The notes beneath the pieces are model-generated. The model was not told the DNA's origin and ran no database searches. It saw only the letters and a program-made list of their open reading frames with translations. A program made the translations under genes and the position numbers. From NCBI GenBank assembly GCA_910579705.1, contig CAJTUI010000006.1:62001-126000 (forward strand): a DNA stretch of 64,000 nucleotides, written 5' to 3'. How positions within the stretch are numbered: the first letter of the stretch is position 1; every line of letters begins with the position of its first letter. This DNA is from an uncultured Christensenella sp. Its GTDB lineage: Bacteria; Bacillota; Clostridia; Christensenellales; Borkfalkiaceae. Below, piece by piece: positions 1 through 8,924 of the stretch.

Positions 1-949
1 TTGCGGCGGCGTCGGGGCCGAGAACGGTCGCCGACATTACACCCGTCTGAACGGGCTTTCCCGTCATAGGATTGATAATATGGCAGTAACGCACGCCGTC
101 AACGGTGTAGTACTGCACATTGTCGCCGCTGGTTGAAAGCGACGTGTCTTTAACGTTGGTGTTCACGTACTGCCTTGCCGAACCCTGCGTATAGCGCGGG
201 TTTGTAAGGCCTAAGATATAATTGTCGCTGTCGGCGCCGCTGAACTTCTTAAACGTGATACTGCTGTCGCCGAACGTGAAATATCCGTACGGCATACTAT
301 GCTTGTCCATAAGTTTGCTTACAACGTCCACCGCGTATCCCTTACCGATACCGCCCAAATCGATTTTAAGCGAATATGTAACGCCGTTTACGCTTACGGT
401 ATAATCGGGCTTGGTTGCAAAGTATTTCCCGTCTGCGGTTTCAAGAGCGAGGGCGCCGAAAGTCTTTGAAAGCCTGGTATATTTATCTATTTCCTCGTCG
501 GACGGCATTTTTTCCGCGCTGTCGGGATATTCGGACGCGCCGCCGAAACCGTAAGCAATTACGTTATAGTATACGGCGGGATTGTAATACCCCTCCGTTT
601 GCTCGTAAAGCCGCTTTGCAAGCGAAAGCACGTTGTACGCGGTTTCGTCTATCTCCACCCTCGCACCCGCGTCCGCCGCGTTAAAACGGCCGATACAGGA
701 GTTTTCCAGCGTGGAGCTTAAAGACCTGTCGATACCGTTCAGAACGTCGCGCGTTTCGCCGTAGAGCTTATAACAATCCTTTTCTCTTTCGGCGACTACC
801 GAAGACGGAATGGCGTAAGCCGCGTCCGCCGCCATTGCGAAAAAGTACGGCGAAGTATACTCGTCTTCGGGATTTTTGAAATTACACCCCGCCGCAAACA
901 CGCAGGCCGCGGCGGCGGCCGTTAAAACCAATTTAGCTGTTTTGTTCAT
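1..949 (-). CDS. apbE: FAD:protein FMN transferase (ApbE) lipoprotein, 3' end cut by window
   Basis: The protein would transfer the FMN moiety of FAD onto a Thr/Ser of extracytoplasmic flavoproteins. The N-terminus is a lipoprotein signal peptide with a lipobox ending FAAGC, so it is expected to be anchored outside the membrane. Visible family motifs are DLGGIGKGYAVD in the middle and HIINPMTGKPV near the left edge, followed by the start of the metal-binding end region; the C-terminus lies outside the window. The start is the ATG at 949: it has no Shine-Dalgarno site, but TATAAT ends 6 nt upstream, which suggests a leaderless transcript. The neighbouring FMN_bind lipoprotein (1029-1505) is its likely substrate. 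Family identity is firm; the substrate pairing is inferred from position. Confidence 0.9.
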   Translation of the reverse strand, partial: MNKTAKLVLTAAAAACVFAAGCNFKNPEDEYTSPYFFAMAADAAYAIPSSVVAEREKDCYKLYGETRDVLNGIDRSLSSTLENSCIGRFNAADAGARVEIDETAYNVLSLAKRLYEQTEGYYNPAVYYNVIAYGFGGASEYPDSAEKMPSDEEIDKYTRLSKTFGALALETADGKYFATKPDYTVSVNGVTYSLKIDLGGIGKGYAVDVVSKLMDKHSMPYGYFTFGDSSITFKKFSGADSDNYILGLTNPRYTQGSARQYVNTNVKDTSLSTSGDNVQYYTVDGVRYCHIINPMTGKPVQTGVMSATVLGPDAAA

Positions 950-955
950 AAATTC

Positions 956-984
956 ATTATATAAGCTTCCGTAAAAAAAAGCAA
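956..984 (-). promoter_or_regulatory. Predicted leaderless promoter of apbE
   Basis: On the minus strand TTGCTT, a 17-nt spacer and TATAAT are followed by 6 nt and then the ATG. The -35 match is weak (3 of 6) and overlaps the A-tract next to the terminator of the upstream gene. No Shine-Dalgarno sequence fits before the ATG. Confidence 0.5.
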
Positions 985-1010
985 TAAAAAAGCCCGCCCG
1001 AGGGCGGACT
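985..1010 (-). terminator. Rho-independent terminator after the FMN_bind gene
   Basis: A 9-bp GC-rich stem (one G-T pair) with a 2-nt loop is followed by six T on the minus strand. It lies directly after the stop of the 1029-1505 gene and just ahead of the apbE promoter. Confidence 0.8.
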
Positions 1011-1028
1011 TGATTATTTAAATTTTAC

Positions 1029-1505
1029 TTACGCAATTTTGGAAAGAGCGTTCTGAACTGCTTTCAGAACTCTAACACTGCCCTGAGTAGCGTCGGTGAT
1101 GACGAGAGCGGAATCAGAAAGCTTATTTTCGGTAGCATCTTCAACACCCTTAATAGAACCGGTCGCAGCCTTGATTTCGGCAACGGTCTTGCCTTCGTAT
1201 GCTTTAAGAAGAGCGTTAAGGTTGTTGTTCCAGTTGTCAACCTTCGCCTGCGTCCAGTCGAGATTTTCGTTTACTGCCGAGCAAGAAACGTACTTGTCGC
1301 CAGTGATATTCTCAACCTTGGTGATTTTGTCGCCGTCAACGGTTACTTTAACAACAAAACCATATTCGTTGTTGTGGGAATTGTAGTGATACTCGCCCTC
1401 GTACGTAGTGCCGCTGGTCTTATCGCCGCAACCTGCGAATGCAACTGCAACTGCGCAGCAAGCAACAACTGCAACCAATAAAAATGCCTTAAAAAGTTTT
1501 TTCAT
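1029..1505 (-). CDS. FMN_bind-domain lipoprotein
   Basis: This 158-residue protein has a lipoprotein signal (lipobox AFAGC, Cys about residue 26) and one FMN_bind-like domain. The domain begins at about residue 34 (GTTYEGEYHY, then VVKVTVDGDKITKVE) and ends near 150. The usual flavinylation motif S/T-G-A-T appears as T-D-A-T, with Thr140 the candidate acceptor and a following QGSVRVLKAV helix typical of the family. The Gly-to-Asp change and the missing upstream Asp make the site atypical. It sits next to apbE, as ApbE substrates often do, and could carry electrons outside the membrane. The start is supported by AAGGAG upstream and by a strong promoter. Confidence 0.8.
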   Translation of the reverse strand: MKKLFKAFLLVAVVACCAVAVAFAGCGDKTSGTTYEGEYHYNSHNNEYGFVVKVTVDGDKITKVENITGDKYVSCSAVNENLDWTQAKVDNWNNNLNALLKAYEGKTVAEIKAATGSIKGVEDATENKLSDSALVITDATQGSVRVLKAVQNALSKIA

Positions 1506-1535
1506 TTTTGTCTCCTTTTTTTTGTTTCTTGGAAC

Positions 1536-1564
1536 ATTTTACCACACGCCCGCATAGGTGTCAA
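1536..1564 (-). promoter_or_regulatory. Sigma-A promoter of the FMN_bind lipoprotein gene
   Basis: On the minus strand TTGACA, a 17-nt spacer and TAAAAT lie 30 nt before the ATG. The leader contains AAAAGGAG. It is a conventional, leadered promoter, unlike that of the neighbouring apbE. Confidence 0.8.
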
Positions 1565-1629
1565 TAGTTTATCGGTAGTTTTTTACTTATTTTTAACGGG
1601 AATTTTTTGTCGTTTAACAATAAGCGAAC

Positions 1630-1651
1630 GGCGCGCCTTTTCGGCGCGCCG
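1630..1651. other. GC-rich perfect inverted repeat after the ABC transporter gene
   Basis: Two GGCGCGCC arms flank a short loop just downstream of the stop at 1664. There is no T-tract right after the stem on the minus strand, so it is at best a weak terminator; on the plus strand a T-run follows about 9 nt later. Confidence 0.45.
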
Positions 1652-1663
1652 CCGACGCTTTTT

Positions 1664-4588
1664 TTATTCTGTTCTGAGTGCGACGACGGGGTCTTTCTTT
1701 GCCGCCGCCGACGCGGGAATCAGGCCCGAAATGAGCGTCAGAACCACGCTTACCGCAACCATTATAAGCGCCTGCCAGACCGGCAGCGAGGCTATCGTGA
1801 ATATGCCCGCGATTGCGCCGACTATCAAATTTACTATAAGCGAAAGTATGTACGTAACCGCAATACCGACAATGCCCGCGGCAAGGCCGATTATAAACGT
1901 TTCCGCAATGAAGAGGCGTTTTATGTCCTTCTTCCGCGCGCCGACCGAGCGGAGTATGCCTATTTCTTTTATACGTTCCACAACGGACACGTACGTGATT
2001 ATTCCTACCATTACCGTAGACACGACCAGCGACAACGCCGTGAACGCAATCAGCGCGATGGTAATCATCTGTATCATAGTGTTTATCATCATTATGATAA
2101 GCCCTACGGTATCGGTGTATTTGACTATATCCGCCTCCGAAAGTTTCTGGCCGTTGTACTCCTCTCCCGCCCTGCACATATCGTTCCAGTGGTCGAGATA
2201 GTCGGTTATCAAATCTTTTGTTTCGAAGTTTACGGGATAGATATTGAAAAGAACGGGGAGTCTGCTTCCGCCCAGCATAGCCGCCGTAATTCCGTCGGAC
2301 GAGCCAGAGGATACGGGCATAGTCATCATACCCATCATCAAACCCTGCGACGTCGGCTCGATAAGTCCCGTGTTGGGTATCGGAGAAATACCGGGTATCC
2401 GTATGGTGTCGCTCTTTTTAAATTTTCCGTCTTCTATGTACGTGTACTCGAAGTTATAGGGAATATATCTGACGCTGCCCGTTTCGCGGCTGTCAATATA
2501 CTCGACAATCTCGCTGTCCGCGGAGGTTTCCAGCATATGCTCCGTCAAAGCGTTGGTATAATACAGTCCCGATTTAAGACAGCCGTAAGATATGTTGCTC
2601 TTTTTCTGTAAAACGGCTTTTACTTTAAGCTCTACGGCGTCCTCGTCGGTAAACTTATCCGTGCGCTCGTGATTGTATTTATACGCCGCTTTGTCCGTTA
2701 TGTCGTCTATATACTGCGGTATCTCTTTTATAAGCTCCGCAATCTCCGCGGTGAGCTTGGGAATATCGGGGTCGGACGGATTCGCCTCTATCTTGTCCTG
2801 CAACAGGTTGTATTTTTCCTCTATCGTCTGAAACAGCGCGTATACTTCCGAACTTATGGTATAAAACGCGTCGCCTTCCTCTATCTTTGAAAATACCGTG
2901 TCGTTGGGATACCAGGTGAATTTCTTCGCGTCCTCGCCGACGAAATACGAGAAGTCTTTACCTTCGATAAAGTCCTCAATAAGCGTTTCGTCGTAATTGT
3001 CGCCGCCCATATCGTTGTCTTTCAGCGCTTTGTAAGCGTAGTTTAAAAACTGCTCCTGCGTGAAATAGCCGAACTGTCCAAGAGTTATGTCCGTAACCGC
3101 GTTATTTTCAAGCACCATTATAAGGCTGTCTTTGCTCTCGAAAATGTCTTTAAGCTCGCTTTCGGTCAACTTTTCCGTCTTGCCGTCGGAAGTGGCAAGC
3201 ACGTCGTACTGGGACAATATGTACTTGTAGTTATCGGGGATTTCGCTGAACGTGCCCGCCTGAGAAATCATAGACGCATAGTTTGCGTAGTCCTTTTCAC
3301 GCTGTAATATGGACGTATACATTCTGCGTATGCCGGTTATCGAGTAATAACCGCTAGTATCCGCGTCCGCGCTGATTTCGCCGTCTGTGATTTTGAAATC
3401 GGTGTAGATGTTGTTGGCTATGTTGAACTCGTAACCGTACTGCAACGCGTTGTAATACGACGGGTCCATTTTGCTTACGTAATCGACGTAATTTTCGGTG
3501 ATGTTGTTTGTCGTAAGCGACTTGCCCATACCCATAAGCGTATCGAGAAGGGAGTCTACGTAGACCTTGTCTTCAAGCCTGGTAACGTCCATAGGCGTTT
3601 CGGCGGCGAAGTTCATAAGCGCCTCGAAGTCCAGCGCGGTTTCGCTTACCTGCAACGGATTGCCCGAAAGCATATCGTCCTGCATACTGTCGATATAGCC
3701 GTGTACTCCCGAGGATATGGCAAGCACCATAGATACGCCTATAATGCCTATACTGCCCGCTACCGCGACCATTGTCGTTCGCTTTATCTTCGAGAGCAGG
3801 TTTTTAAGCGACAGCATAAACGCCATTCCGAACGACATCGAAGAGCGCTTTTTTCTGCCCTTGTTTATCTTTACTTCCTCGGCCGAGGCTGACTGTTCCT
3901 CTTCCACGCCGTCGTACGGACTGCTGTCGTCCGTGACCTGACCGTCGAGAAGGCGTATTATTCTCGTCGAATACTGCTCGGCAAGCTCGGGGTTGTGCGT
4001 GACCATAATAACCAGACGGTCCTTCGAAATCTCTTTCAGAAGTTCCATTATCTGTACGCTGGTCTTGGAGTCAAGCGCGCCCGTAGGTTCGTCCGCAAGT
4101 ACTATTTCGGGGTCGTTTATAAGCGCGCGGGCTATCGCAACCCTTTGCGCCTGTCCGCCGGAAAGCTGGTTCGGGCGGTTGTTTATACGGTCTTTAAGCC
4201 CTACCTTTTCAAGCGCCTCCATTGCGCGCCTGCGGCGCTCTTCCTTGTCTATGCCCGAAATGGTAAGCGCAAGCTCCACGTTCTGCAAAATGGTCTGGTG
4301 GGGTATGAGGTGATAGCTCTGGAATATGAAACCTATGGAATGGTTTCTGTACGTATCCCAGTCGCCGTCCTTGAACTTTTTGGTGCTTACGCCGTTTATT
4401 ATCAGGTCGCCCGAGGTGTACTTGTCAAGTCCGCCGATAATGTTGAGCAGCGTAGTCTTCCCGCAACCCGACGCGCCGAGTATGGATACGAATTCGCTTT
4501 TGCGGAAATTAAGGCTTATCCCTTTAAGCGCGTGCAACGCGCCGCCCGCAACCGCGTAGTCTTTAGTAATATCTTTGAGTTGTAACAT
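1664..4588 (-). CDS. ABC transporter, fused ATPase and FtsX/MacB-type permease
   Basis: The protein has 974 residues. Residues 1-225 form a LolD/MacB-class ATPase: Walker A GASGCGKTT, signature LSGGQ, Walker B VLADEPTGALDS and H-loop MVTHN. A charged linker leads to TM1 (about 265-290), then a roughly 500-residue extracytoplasmic domain. Three TM helices at about 835-960 form the FtsX core. This is the mechanotransmission layout of MacB-like transporters, which export or extract lipids or peptides rather than import solutes. ATPase and permease are fused in one chain as in MacB, but the periplasmic insert is larger and no adaptor gene is adjacent. The start has AGAGGG upstream. The substrate is unknown. 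Confidence 0.92.
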   Translation of the reverse strand: MLQLKDITKDYAVAGGALHALKGISLNFRKSEFVSILGASGCGKTTLLNIIGGLDKYTSGDLIINGVSTKKFKDGDWDTYRNHSIGFIFQSYHLIPHQTILQNVELALTISGIDKEERRRRAMEALEKVGLKDRINNRPNQLSGGQAQRVAIARALINDPEIVLADEPTGALDSKTSVQIMELLKEISKDRLVIMVTHNPELAEQYSTRIIRLLDGQVTDDSSPYDGVEEEQSASAEEVKINKGRKKRSSMSFGMAFMLSLKNLLSKIKRTTMVAVAGSIGIIGVSMVLAISSGVHGYIDSMQDDMLSGNPLQVSETALDFEALMNFAAETPMDVTRLEDKVYVDSLLDTLMGMGKSLTTNNITENYVDYVSKMDPSYYNALQYGYEFNIANNIYTDFKITDGEISADADTSGYYSITGIRRMYTSILQREKDYANYASMISQAGTFSEIPDNYKYILSQYDVLATSDGKTEKLTESELKDIFESKDSLIMVLENNAVTDITLGQFGYFTQEQFLNYAYKALKDNDMGGDNYDETLIEDFIEGKDFSYFVGEDAKKFTWYPNDTVFSKIEEGDAFYTISSEVYALFQTIEEKYNLLQDKIEANPSDPDIPKLTAEIAELIKEIPQYIDDITDKAAYKYNHERTDKFTDEDAVELKVKAVLQKKSNISYGCLKSGLYYTNALTEHMLETSADSEIVEYIDSRETGSVRYIPYNFEYTYIEDGKFKKSDTIRIPGISPIPNTGLIEPTSQGLMMGMMTMPVSSGSSDGITAAMLGGSRLPVLFNIYPVNFETKDLITDYLDHWNDMCRAGEEYNGQKLSEADIVKYTDTVGLIIMMINTMIQMITIALIAFTALSLVVSTVMVGIITYVSVVERIKEIGILRSVGARKKDIKRLFIAETFIIGLAAGIVGIAVTYILSLIVNLIVGAIAGIFTIASLPVWQALIMVAVSVVLTLISGLIPASAAAKKDPVVALRTE

Positions 4589-4694
4589 ATAAGACCCTCT
4601 GTATTTATTCGTAATAAGTTTATCAATTAAACAAAAATCAAGTCAACAATAAAGGGGTTGACGGCCGCAAAATTCACATAAATTTCGGTAAATT

Positions 4695-5465
4695 TCACTT
4701 GTCTTTCTTATCCGTATCGGGCGCGGACTCTTCGCAAATTTCGGCGTGCAAAGCCGCGTCCTGCTCGCGCCTGTAATTATCGAGGTTCTGCGTGAGAGTG
4801 TCGGTTGACTTGAACGGGAAAATGAAGTTTGCTTTCCTTTCGCCAAGCCGCTCTATTTTATCCTTGATACTCTCTTTGAGTTTCTCGAAGGATACGACAA
4901 TGTCGTGCTTTTTAGCAAACGCCGTTATCTTGGCCGTGAGGTTAATCGAGTGGCCTAAGTCGACGAAGAATACGCCGAAAAACATTCCTACGATAAACGC
5001 AAACGGTATGTGCTGTACGAACCAGACAACCGCGTCGATTACGAACGGGTCGATTACGAAATAATAAAAAGCGCAGACAAGCGTCCATAAAAACGAAAAC
5101 AGCGGACAGATTATGCCTTGAACGTTGCCGAGGCGGTCGGAGTAATCCCACAGCTTGATTTTCATTCCCTTTATGAAAATCAGGCCCGCTATGTATTCTA
5201 TGAGCGTCATCAAAACGCTCATAAGCGCGATAATAATCACGCTGTCCAAAGCATAATTGCCCGTTTCTATCGGCAGAAGGGTGACAGCGAATAACCCCGT
5301 CACACCGAAACCGTACAAAGGAAGATACGGGCCCGTGAGAAAGCCGGGGTTTATCCATTTCTTTGCCGAAAAGAACCGCCTGAACAATACTTCTATGCAC
5401 CAGCCCGAAACGCTTCCGATAAAAAACAGAAACGCCGCGACGAGCAGTCCGTCGACAAAACTCAT
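4695..5465 (-). CDS. CmpB-type putative ABC transporter permease membrane protein
   Basis: This 256-residue protein resembles the family annotated as putative ABC transporter permease (ABC_trans_CmpB). The N-terminal part has GWCIEV and then NPGFLTGPYLPLYGFG, typical of that family, and there are about five hydrophobic segments before residue 175. The C-terminal quarter is hydrophilic and charged. The ATG at 5465 is preferred over the longer reading at 5495 because it follows GGGGAAGAG and sits just past the gltX stop. It is probably co-transcribed with gltX. The transport role is only a family label; no substrate evidence is visible. Confidence 0.75.
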   Translation of the reverse strand: MSFVDGLLVAAFLFFIGSVSGWCIEVLFRRFFSAKKWINPGFLTGPYLPLYGFGVTGLFAVTLLPIETGNYALDSVIIIALMSVLMTLIEYIAGLIFIKGMKIKLWDYSDRLGNVQGIICPLFSFLWTLVCAFYYFVIDPFVIDAVVWFVQHIPFAFIVGMFFGVFFVDLGHSINLTAKITAFAKKHDIVVSFEKLKESIKDKIERLGERKANFIFPFKSTDTLTQNLDNYRREQDAALHAEICEESAPDTDKKDK

Positions 5466-5466
5466 A

Positions 5467-7110
5467 TTATCTCTTCCCCGCTTTAAGCCTTGCAAGAGAA
5501 CGTTCTTCCCCGAGTATGCGCATTATCGTGCACAAATCGGGGGAGTTGGGCATACCCGTTACGGCTATGCGCAATATTTCCGCTATGTCCGAAACGTTGC
5601 CGCCGAATTTCTCGGGCGCGGACTTGTACTCGCTCATCTCGCTTGCAAAACCGACCGCAGGCGCAAGCGCCTTGACCTTAGAAAACCAGACCGAGTTGTC
5701 GTCTTCGGGGTCGTACGCCGCGATAAATCCGTCCAGCACGGCGTTGACGATTTCCTTTCCGTAACGGTAATTGTATTCGGGACGGAACGTATCGTCGAAG
5801 AAATAATCGATAAGCGCAACGCCCTGCTCCGCCCGCTCTATATCCTTCCTGCGCTTTTTCCCGCCGACGCCCATAATAAGTTCCAGCACTTTTATAATAT
5901 ACTCCGCGTCCGAAAAATGCGCCTTGTCCTGCGGCGTGCCGAACTCGGTCACCCAGCCGTTTAAGAACTCGTAACACTCGCGTGCGGAAAGCTTGGATAT
6001 TTCGGTTTTGGAAACGTCGTTCAGCTTATCCAGATCGAAAAGCGCGCCGCTGCGGCTCATTTTCTCTATCCTGAACTTGAACGAGCGCCAGTCCGCGTCG
6101 GGATTTTTAAGCGACCATTCCTCGAAGTCGGAGTTCAGCAGAGTCATAAGATATTTCACCACCGCGAGGGGGAAGTATCCCGCCTTTCTGTAATAGTCGA
6201 GCGAAAGTTCGGGGTCCTTGCGCTTGGAAAGCTTGCGCTTGGTTTCGCCGTCCATTTTCATAAGCGAGGACGTGTGCGCGTAACGCGGCGGTTTAAAACC
6301 TAGCACCTTGTGCAGTTCCAGATGCACGGGCAGACTGGACAGCCACTCCTCGCCGCGTATAACGAGCGTGGTGCGCATAAAATGGTCGTCAACGGCGTGC
6401 GCGAAATGATAAGTGGGTATTCCGTCCGACTTTAAAATCACCACGTCCTGATCGTTTTCCGTTACCGTGACTTCGCCCTTTATCGCGTCGCGGAACGCAA
6501 TCTTGTTTTCTATACTGCCCTCTGATTTAAGACGGATTACGTAAGGCTTGCCCGCCTTTAAGTTATCGTAAATTTCGGTCTCGGACAGGTTGCGGCACTT
6601 TGCGTAAGCGCCGTAATAGCCCGTCGTCTTTTTTCCCGCCGTCTGTTCCTCGCGTACGGCGTTCAACTGCTCTTCCGTACAGAAACAGGGATACGCCCTG
6701 CCCTGCTCTATGAGCCGCTTTACGAACGCGCGGTAAATTTTCGCGCGTTGGCGCTGGTAATAGGGGCCGTATACGTTAAGCGGCGAGGCTATTTCCGCGC
6801 CCTCGTCAAAGTCTATTCCGAAATATTTAAGCGAGCGGATAACGCTTTCGACCGCGCCGTCCACTTTGCGTTTTTCGTCAGTGTCCTCTATCCTAAGATA
6901 GAAAACGCCGCCCGTTGTGTGGGCGCTGCGCTCGTCAGCAAGCGCGGAGTACAGGTTACCCAGATGTATAAAACCCGTGGGCGAGGGCGCAAGCCGCGTG
7001 ACTTCGGCTTTGGGCGCGCGCTCGCGCTCGGGATATATTCTTTCGTATTCTTCGGGGGGCAACAGGTCGCCGTCGGGAATGAGCGCGGCGGCAAGTTTTA
7101 TCGTATCCAT
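5467..7110 (-). CDS. gltX: Glutamate--tRNA ligase
   Basis: Charges tRNA-Glu with glutamate in the cytoplasm (class I synthetase). The HIGH signature reads HLGN within PSPTGFIHLGNLY (about residue 51), and the KMSKS loop reads KLSKR near residue 290. The 547-residue length is longer than the usual 470-500. About 40 extra residues precede the Rossmann fold, and the C-terminal anticodon-binding half is present. AAGGAG lies 10 nt before the ATG. The N-terminal extension is an unusual feature and could include a misplaced start, but no better-supported start is seen inside it. Confidence 0.93.
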   Translation of the reverse strand: MDTIKLAAALIPDGDLLPPEEYERIYPERERAPKAEVTRLAPSPTGFIHLGNLYSALADERSAHTTGGVFYLRIEDTDEKRKVDGAVESVIRSLKYFGIDFDEGAEIASPLNVYGPYYQRQRAKIYRAFVKRLIEQGRAYPCFCTEEQLNAVREEQTAGKKTTGYYGAYAKCRNLSETEIYDNLKAGKPYVIRLKSEGSIENKIAFRDAIKGEVTVTENDQDVVILKSDGIPTYHFAHAVDDHFMRTTLVIRGEEWLSSLPVHLELHKVLGFKPPRYAHTSSLMKMDGETKRKLSKRKDPELSLDYYRKAGYFPLAVVKYLMTLLNSDFEEWSLKNPDADWRSFKFRIEKMSRSGALFDLDKLNDVSKTEISKLSARECYEFLNGWVTEFGTPQDKAHFSDAEYIIKVLELIMGVGGKKRRKDIERAEQGVALIDYFFDDTFRPEYNYRYGKEIVNAVLDGFIAAYDPEDDNSVWFSKVKALAPAVGFASEMSEYKSAPEKFGGNVSDIAEILRIAVTGMPNSPDLCTIMRILGEERSLARLKAGKR

Positions 7111-7137
7111 ATATAAAATTCTCCTTGATTTAAGGTA

Positions 7138-7746
7138 TTATTTTTTGCGTTTATAAAGTTTTCTCAGCGTGAACCACAGAATTATCAGTATTTCGAAACT
7201 GCCCGCGACTATATACATAAAGTACATCTTGTCGAAGTCGGCGGTGAACTCGTTTACAAACACCTGAAATATCACCGCGGACGTCCAGACAAGGAGCGAG
7301 CTGGCGACTATGTTTGTAATCCAGTTGCCCCACTTTACGGAAAAGACCATAAGAACGACGGAGCACGCAAACGGCAGACAGATATATACGAGATATGCGT
7401 ACTGCGCGGTCTGCGGAATGAAAAACACTATCATAAAAATAACCGTTGCGACAAAGCAGGCAAGACCCACGGAAAGCAGGGTTATGAGCACGCGCTTTTT
7501 GCCTATATGCATTTTCGGCTTTACTTTCTTCGCCGCCGAATCCGTTAAAATATCGTCGACGGTTATATTATAAATTTCCGCAAGCTTGATAAGCACGCGT
7601 ATGTCGGGTATGGCCTCTCCGCGCTCCCATTTGGATACGGCTTTGTCTGAATAATTAAGTTTTTCCGCAAGTTGCAGCTGGGTCAGGCGGGCCTGCGTTC
7701 TCAGCTCCACAAGGTTCTTTGCGATTGTTTCTTTCAACTCGTCCAT
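7138..7746 (-). CDS. XRE-family regulator with C-terminal membrane helices
   Basis: Residues 1-65 form an XRE helix-turn-helix (TQLQLAEKLNYSDKAVSKWERGEAIPDIRVLIKLAEIY). After a short basic linker come about four TM helices (85-192), so this is a membrane-tethered HTH protein of the kind common in Clostridia. It has no Shine-Dalgarno site; a promoter with its -10 box 6 nt before the ATG suggests a leaderless mRNA. A perfect palindrome at 7794-7812 lies upstream of the -35 box and could be its own operator. The target is unknown. Confidence 0.85.
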   Translation of the reverse strand: MDELKETIAKNLVELRTQARLTQLQLAEKLNYSDKAVSKWERGEAIPDIRVLIKLAEIYNITVDDILTDSAAKKVKPKMHIGKKRVLITLLSVGLACFVATVIFMIVFFIPQTAQYAYLVYICLPFACSVVLMVFSVKWGNWITNIVASSLLVWTSAVIFQVFVNEFTADFDKMYFMYIVAGSFEILIILWFTLRKLYKRKK

Positions 7747-7752
7747 AACTGA

Positions 7753-7781
7753 ATTCTACCATATCAAGATTGATTTATCAA
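7753..7781 (-). promoter_or_regulatory. Predicted leaderless promoter of the XRE gene
   Basis: On the minus strand TTGATA, a 17-nt spacer and TAGAAT are followed by 6 nt and the ATG at 7746. There is no Shine-Dalgarno sequence. Confidence 0.7.
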
Positions 7782-7793
7782 GCAAAAAATACA

Positions 7794-7833
7794 ACTCTAC
7801 TGTGAGTAGAGTGTAAAATTTTTGTAGTAGAGT
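7794..7833. promoter_or_regulatory. Palindromic operator-like site with an extra half-site
   Basis: ACTCTACT-GTG-AGTAGAGT is a perfect 8-bp-arm palindrome at 7794-7812, and a third AGTAGAGT half-site follows at 7826-7833. The site sits between the divergent XRE and degV-type genes, upstream of both coding starts. XRE binding is inferred from position. Confidence 0.6.
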
Positions 7834-7949
7834 GCGGTTTTTACATAGTTTAGGCGGTTTTTTAATGTGTAGATAATATTTGCTTTGAAAAAGGTTGTAT
7901 TTTAACCCGATTGGTTGATAATATATTAAAGCAAATAAGGAGAATTATT

Positions 7950-8888
7950 ATGTTTGATATTTACGTTGATTCGGCGGGCAACCTGACCGAAGATATGATA
8001 AAGGAAACGGGCGTAAAAGTTATCCCGTTTACCTATACCTCGTCGGGTGTAGAAAAATCCTGTTTCGAGGAAGGCGTGCCTTTCGCGCAAACCGCAAAAC
8101 AGTTTTATGAGGATATGGTGCAGGGCGCGGACATCAAAACTTCGCTTATAGGCGAAGTGAAGTTCATAGAAACAATCACCCCCTCTATGCAGCAGGGCAG
8201 GGACGTTTTGCTTATAACAATAACGTCTACGTTGAGCGGCACGCACGCGCAGGCGCTCAAAGCGCAGAAGGCGCTTAAAGAGGCTTTCCCCGACAGAAAG
8301 ATGTACGTTGTGGACAGCGCCAACGCCTCGCTCGGGGAAGGGCTTTTCGCCGTCGAGGCCGCGAAAATGCGCGACGGCGGCAGCAGTATAGACGAGTGCT
8401 ATAACTGGATAGAAGAAAACAAATATAAAATGAATTCGTTCGTTACGATAAACGAACTCAAATATCTCAGAAAGAGCGGACGCGTTTCAACCATAACCGC
8501 GGTTGCCGGCGCGATACTTAATATCAAACCTATGCTCAAAGCGGACGCGAACGACCCCGCCACCCTTGCCGTCTATTCCAAGGAACGCGGCAGAAAGCGC
8601 TCCATCGACGCGCTTGTGAGGGAGTTCACAGACAGGGTAATCGACCCCGCGAACCAGACCATTGCGATTACGCACTGCGACTGCGCGGCAGAGGCCGAAG
8701 AACTTGCCGAAAGGCTGAAAGCGCTCGGCGCGGAAAATATCGCGATAGAGTTCTACGACCTGTGCACGGGTTCCCACGTCGGCCCCGGAACGATAGCGCT
8801 GTTCTTCTTCGGAAAAGACAGGCGCGAAACTTCCGAAACCGCGTCGGAACCCAGAAAATTAAGCAAAGTATTCAGACCGAGAGGTTAA
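7950..8888 (+). CDS. DegV-family fatty-acid-binding protein
   Basis: DegV/FakB proteins bind a fatty acid and present it to the FakA kinase. Family landmarks are visible in order: an N-terminal DSAGNL, LITITSTLSGTHAQAL, VVDSANAS, LKYLRKSGRVS and the C-terminal SHVGPGT. The 312-residue length is slightly over the usual 280-290 because of a charged, Arg-rich tail. The ATG at 7950 is chosen because AAGGAG lies 7 nt upstream; the longer reading from 7911 has no such site. The gene ends in a bidirectional terminator. No fakA-type kinase is nearby. Confidence 0.9.
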   Translation: MFDIYVDSAGNLTEDMIKETGVKVIPFTYTSSGVEKSCFEEGVPFAQTAKQFYEDMVQGADIKTSLIGEVKFIETITPSMQQGRDVLLITITSTLSGTHAQALKAQKALKEAFPDRKMYVVDSANASLGEGLFAVEAAKMRDGGSSIDECYNWIEENKYKMNSFVTINELKYLRKSGRVSTITAVAGAILNIKPMLKADANDPATLAVYSKERGRKRSIDALVREFTDRVIDPANQTIAITHCDCAAEAEELAERLKALGAENIAIEFYDLCTGSHVGPGTIALFFFGKDRRETSETASEPRKLSKVFRPRG

Positions 8889-8889
8889 T

Positions 8890-8924
8890 AAAAAAGGCGG
8901 AGCCGAAAAGCTCCGCTTTTTTTA
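8890..8924. terminator. Bidirectional terminator between DegV and phosphatase genes
   Basis: The stem GCGGAGC/GCTCCGC has a 6-nt loop, with A-runs on the left and T-runs on the right, so it can end both convergent genes. Confidence 0.85.

Noticed and set aside
1607..2611. Long plus-strand open frame opposite the ABC transporter
   Set aside because: It is an antisense shadow of a clear coding sequence: low-complexity Arg/Tyr-rich product, no ribosome site.
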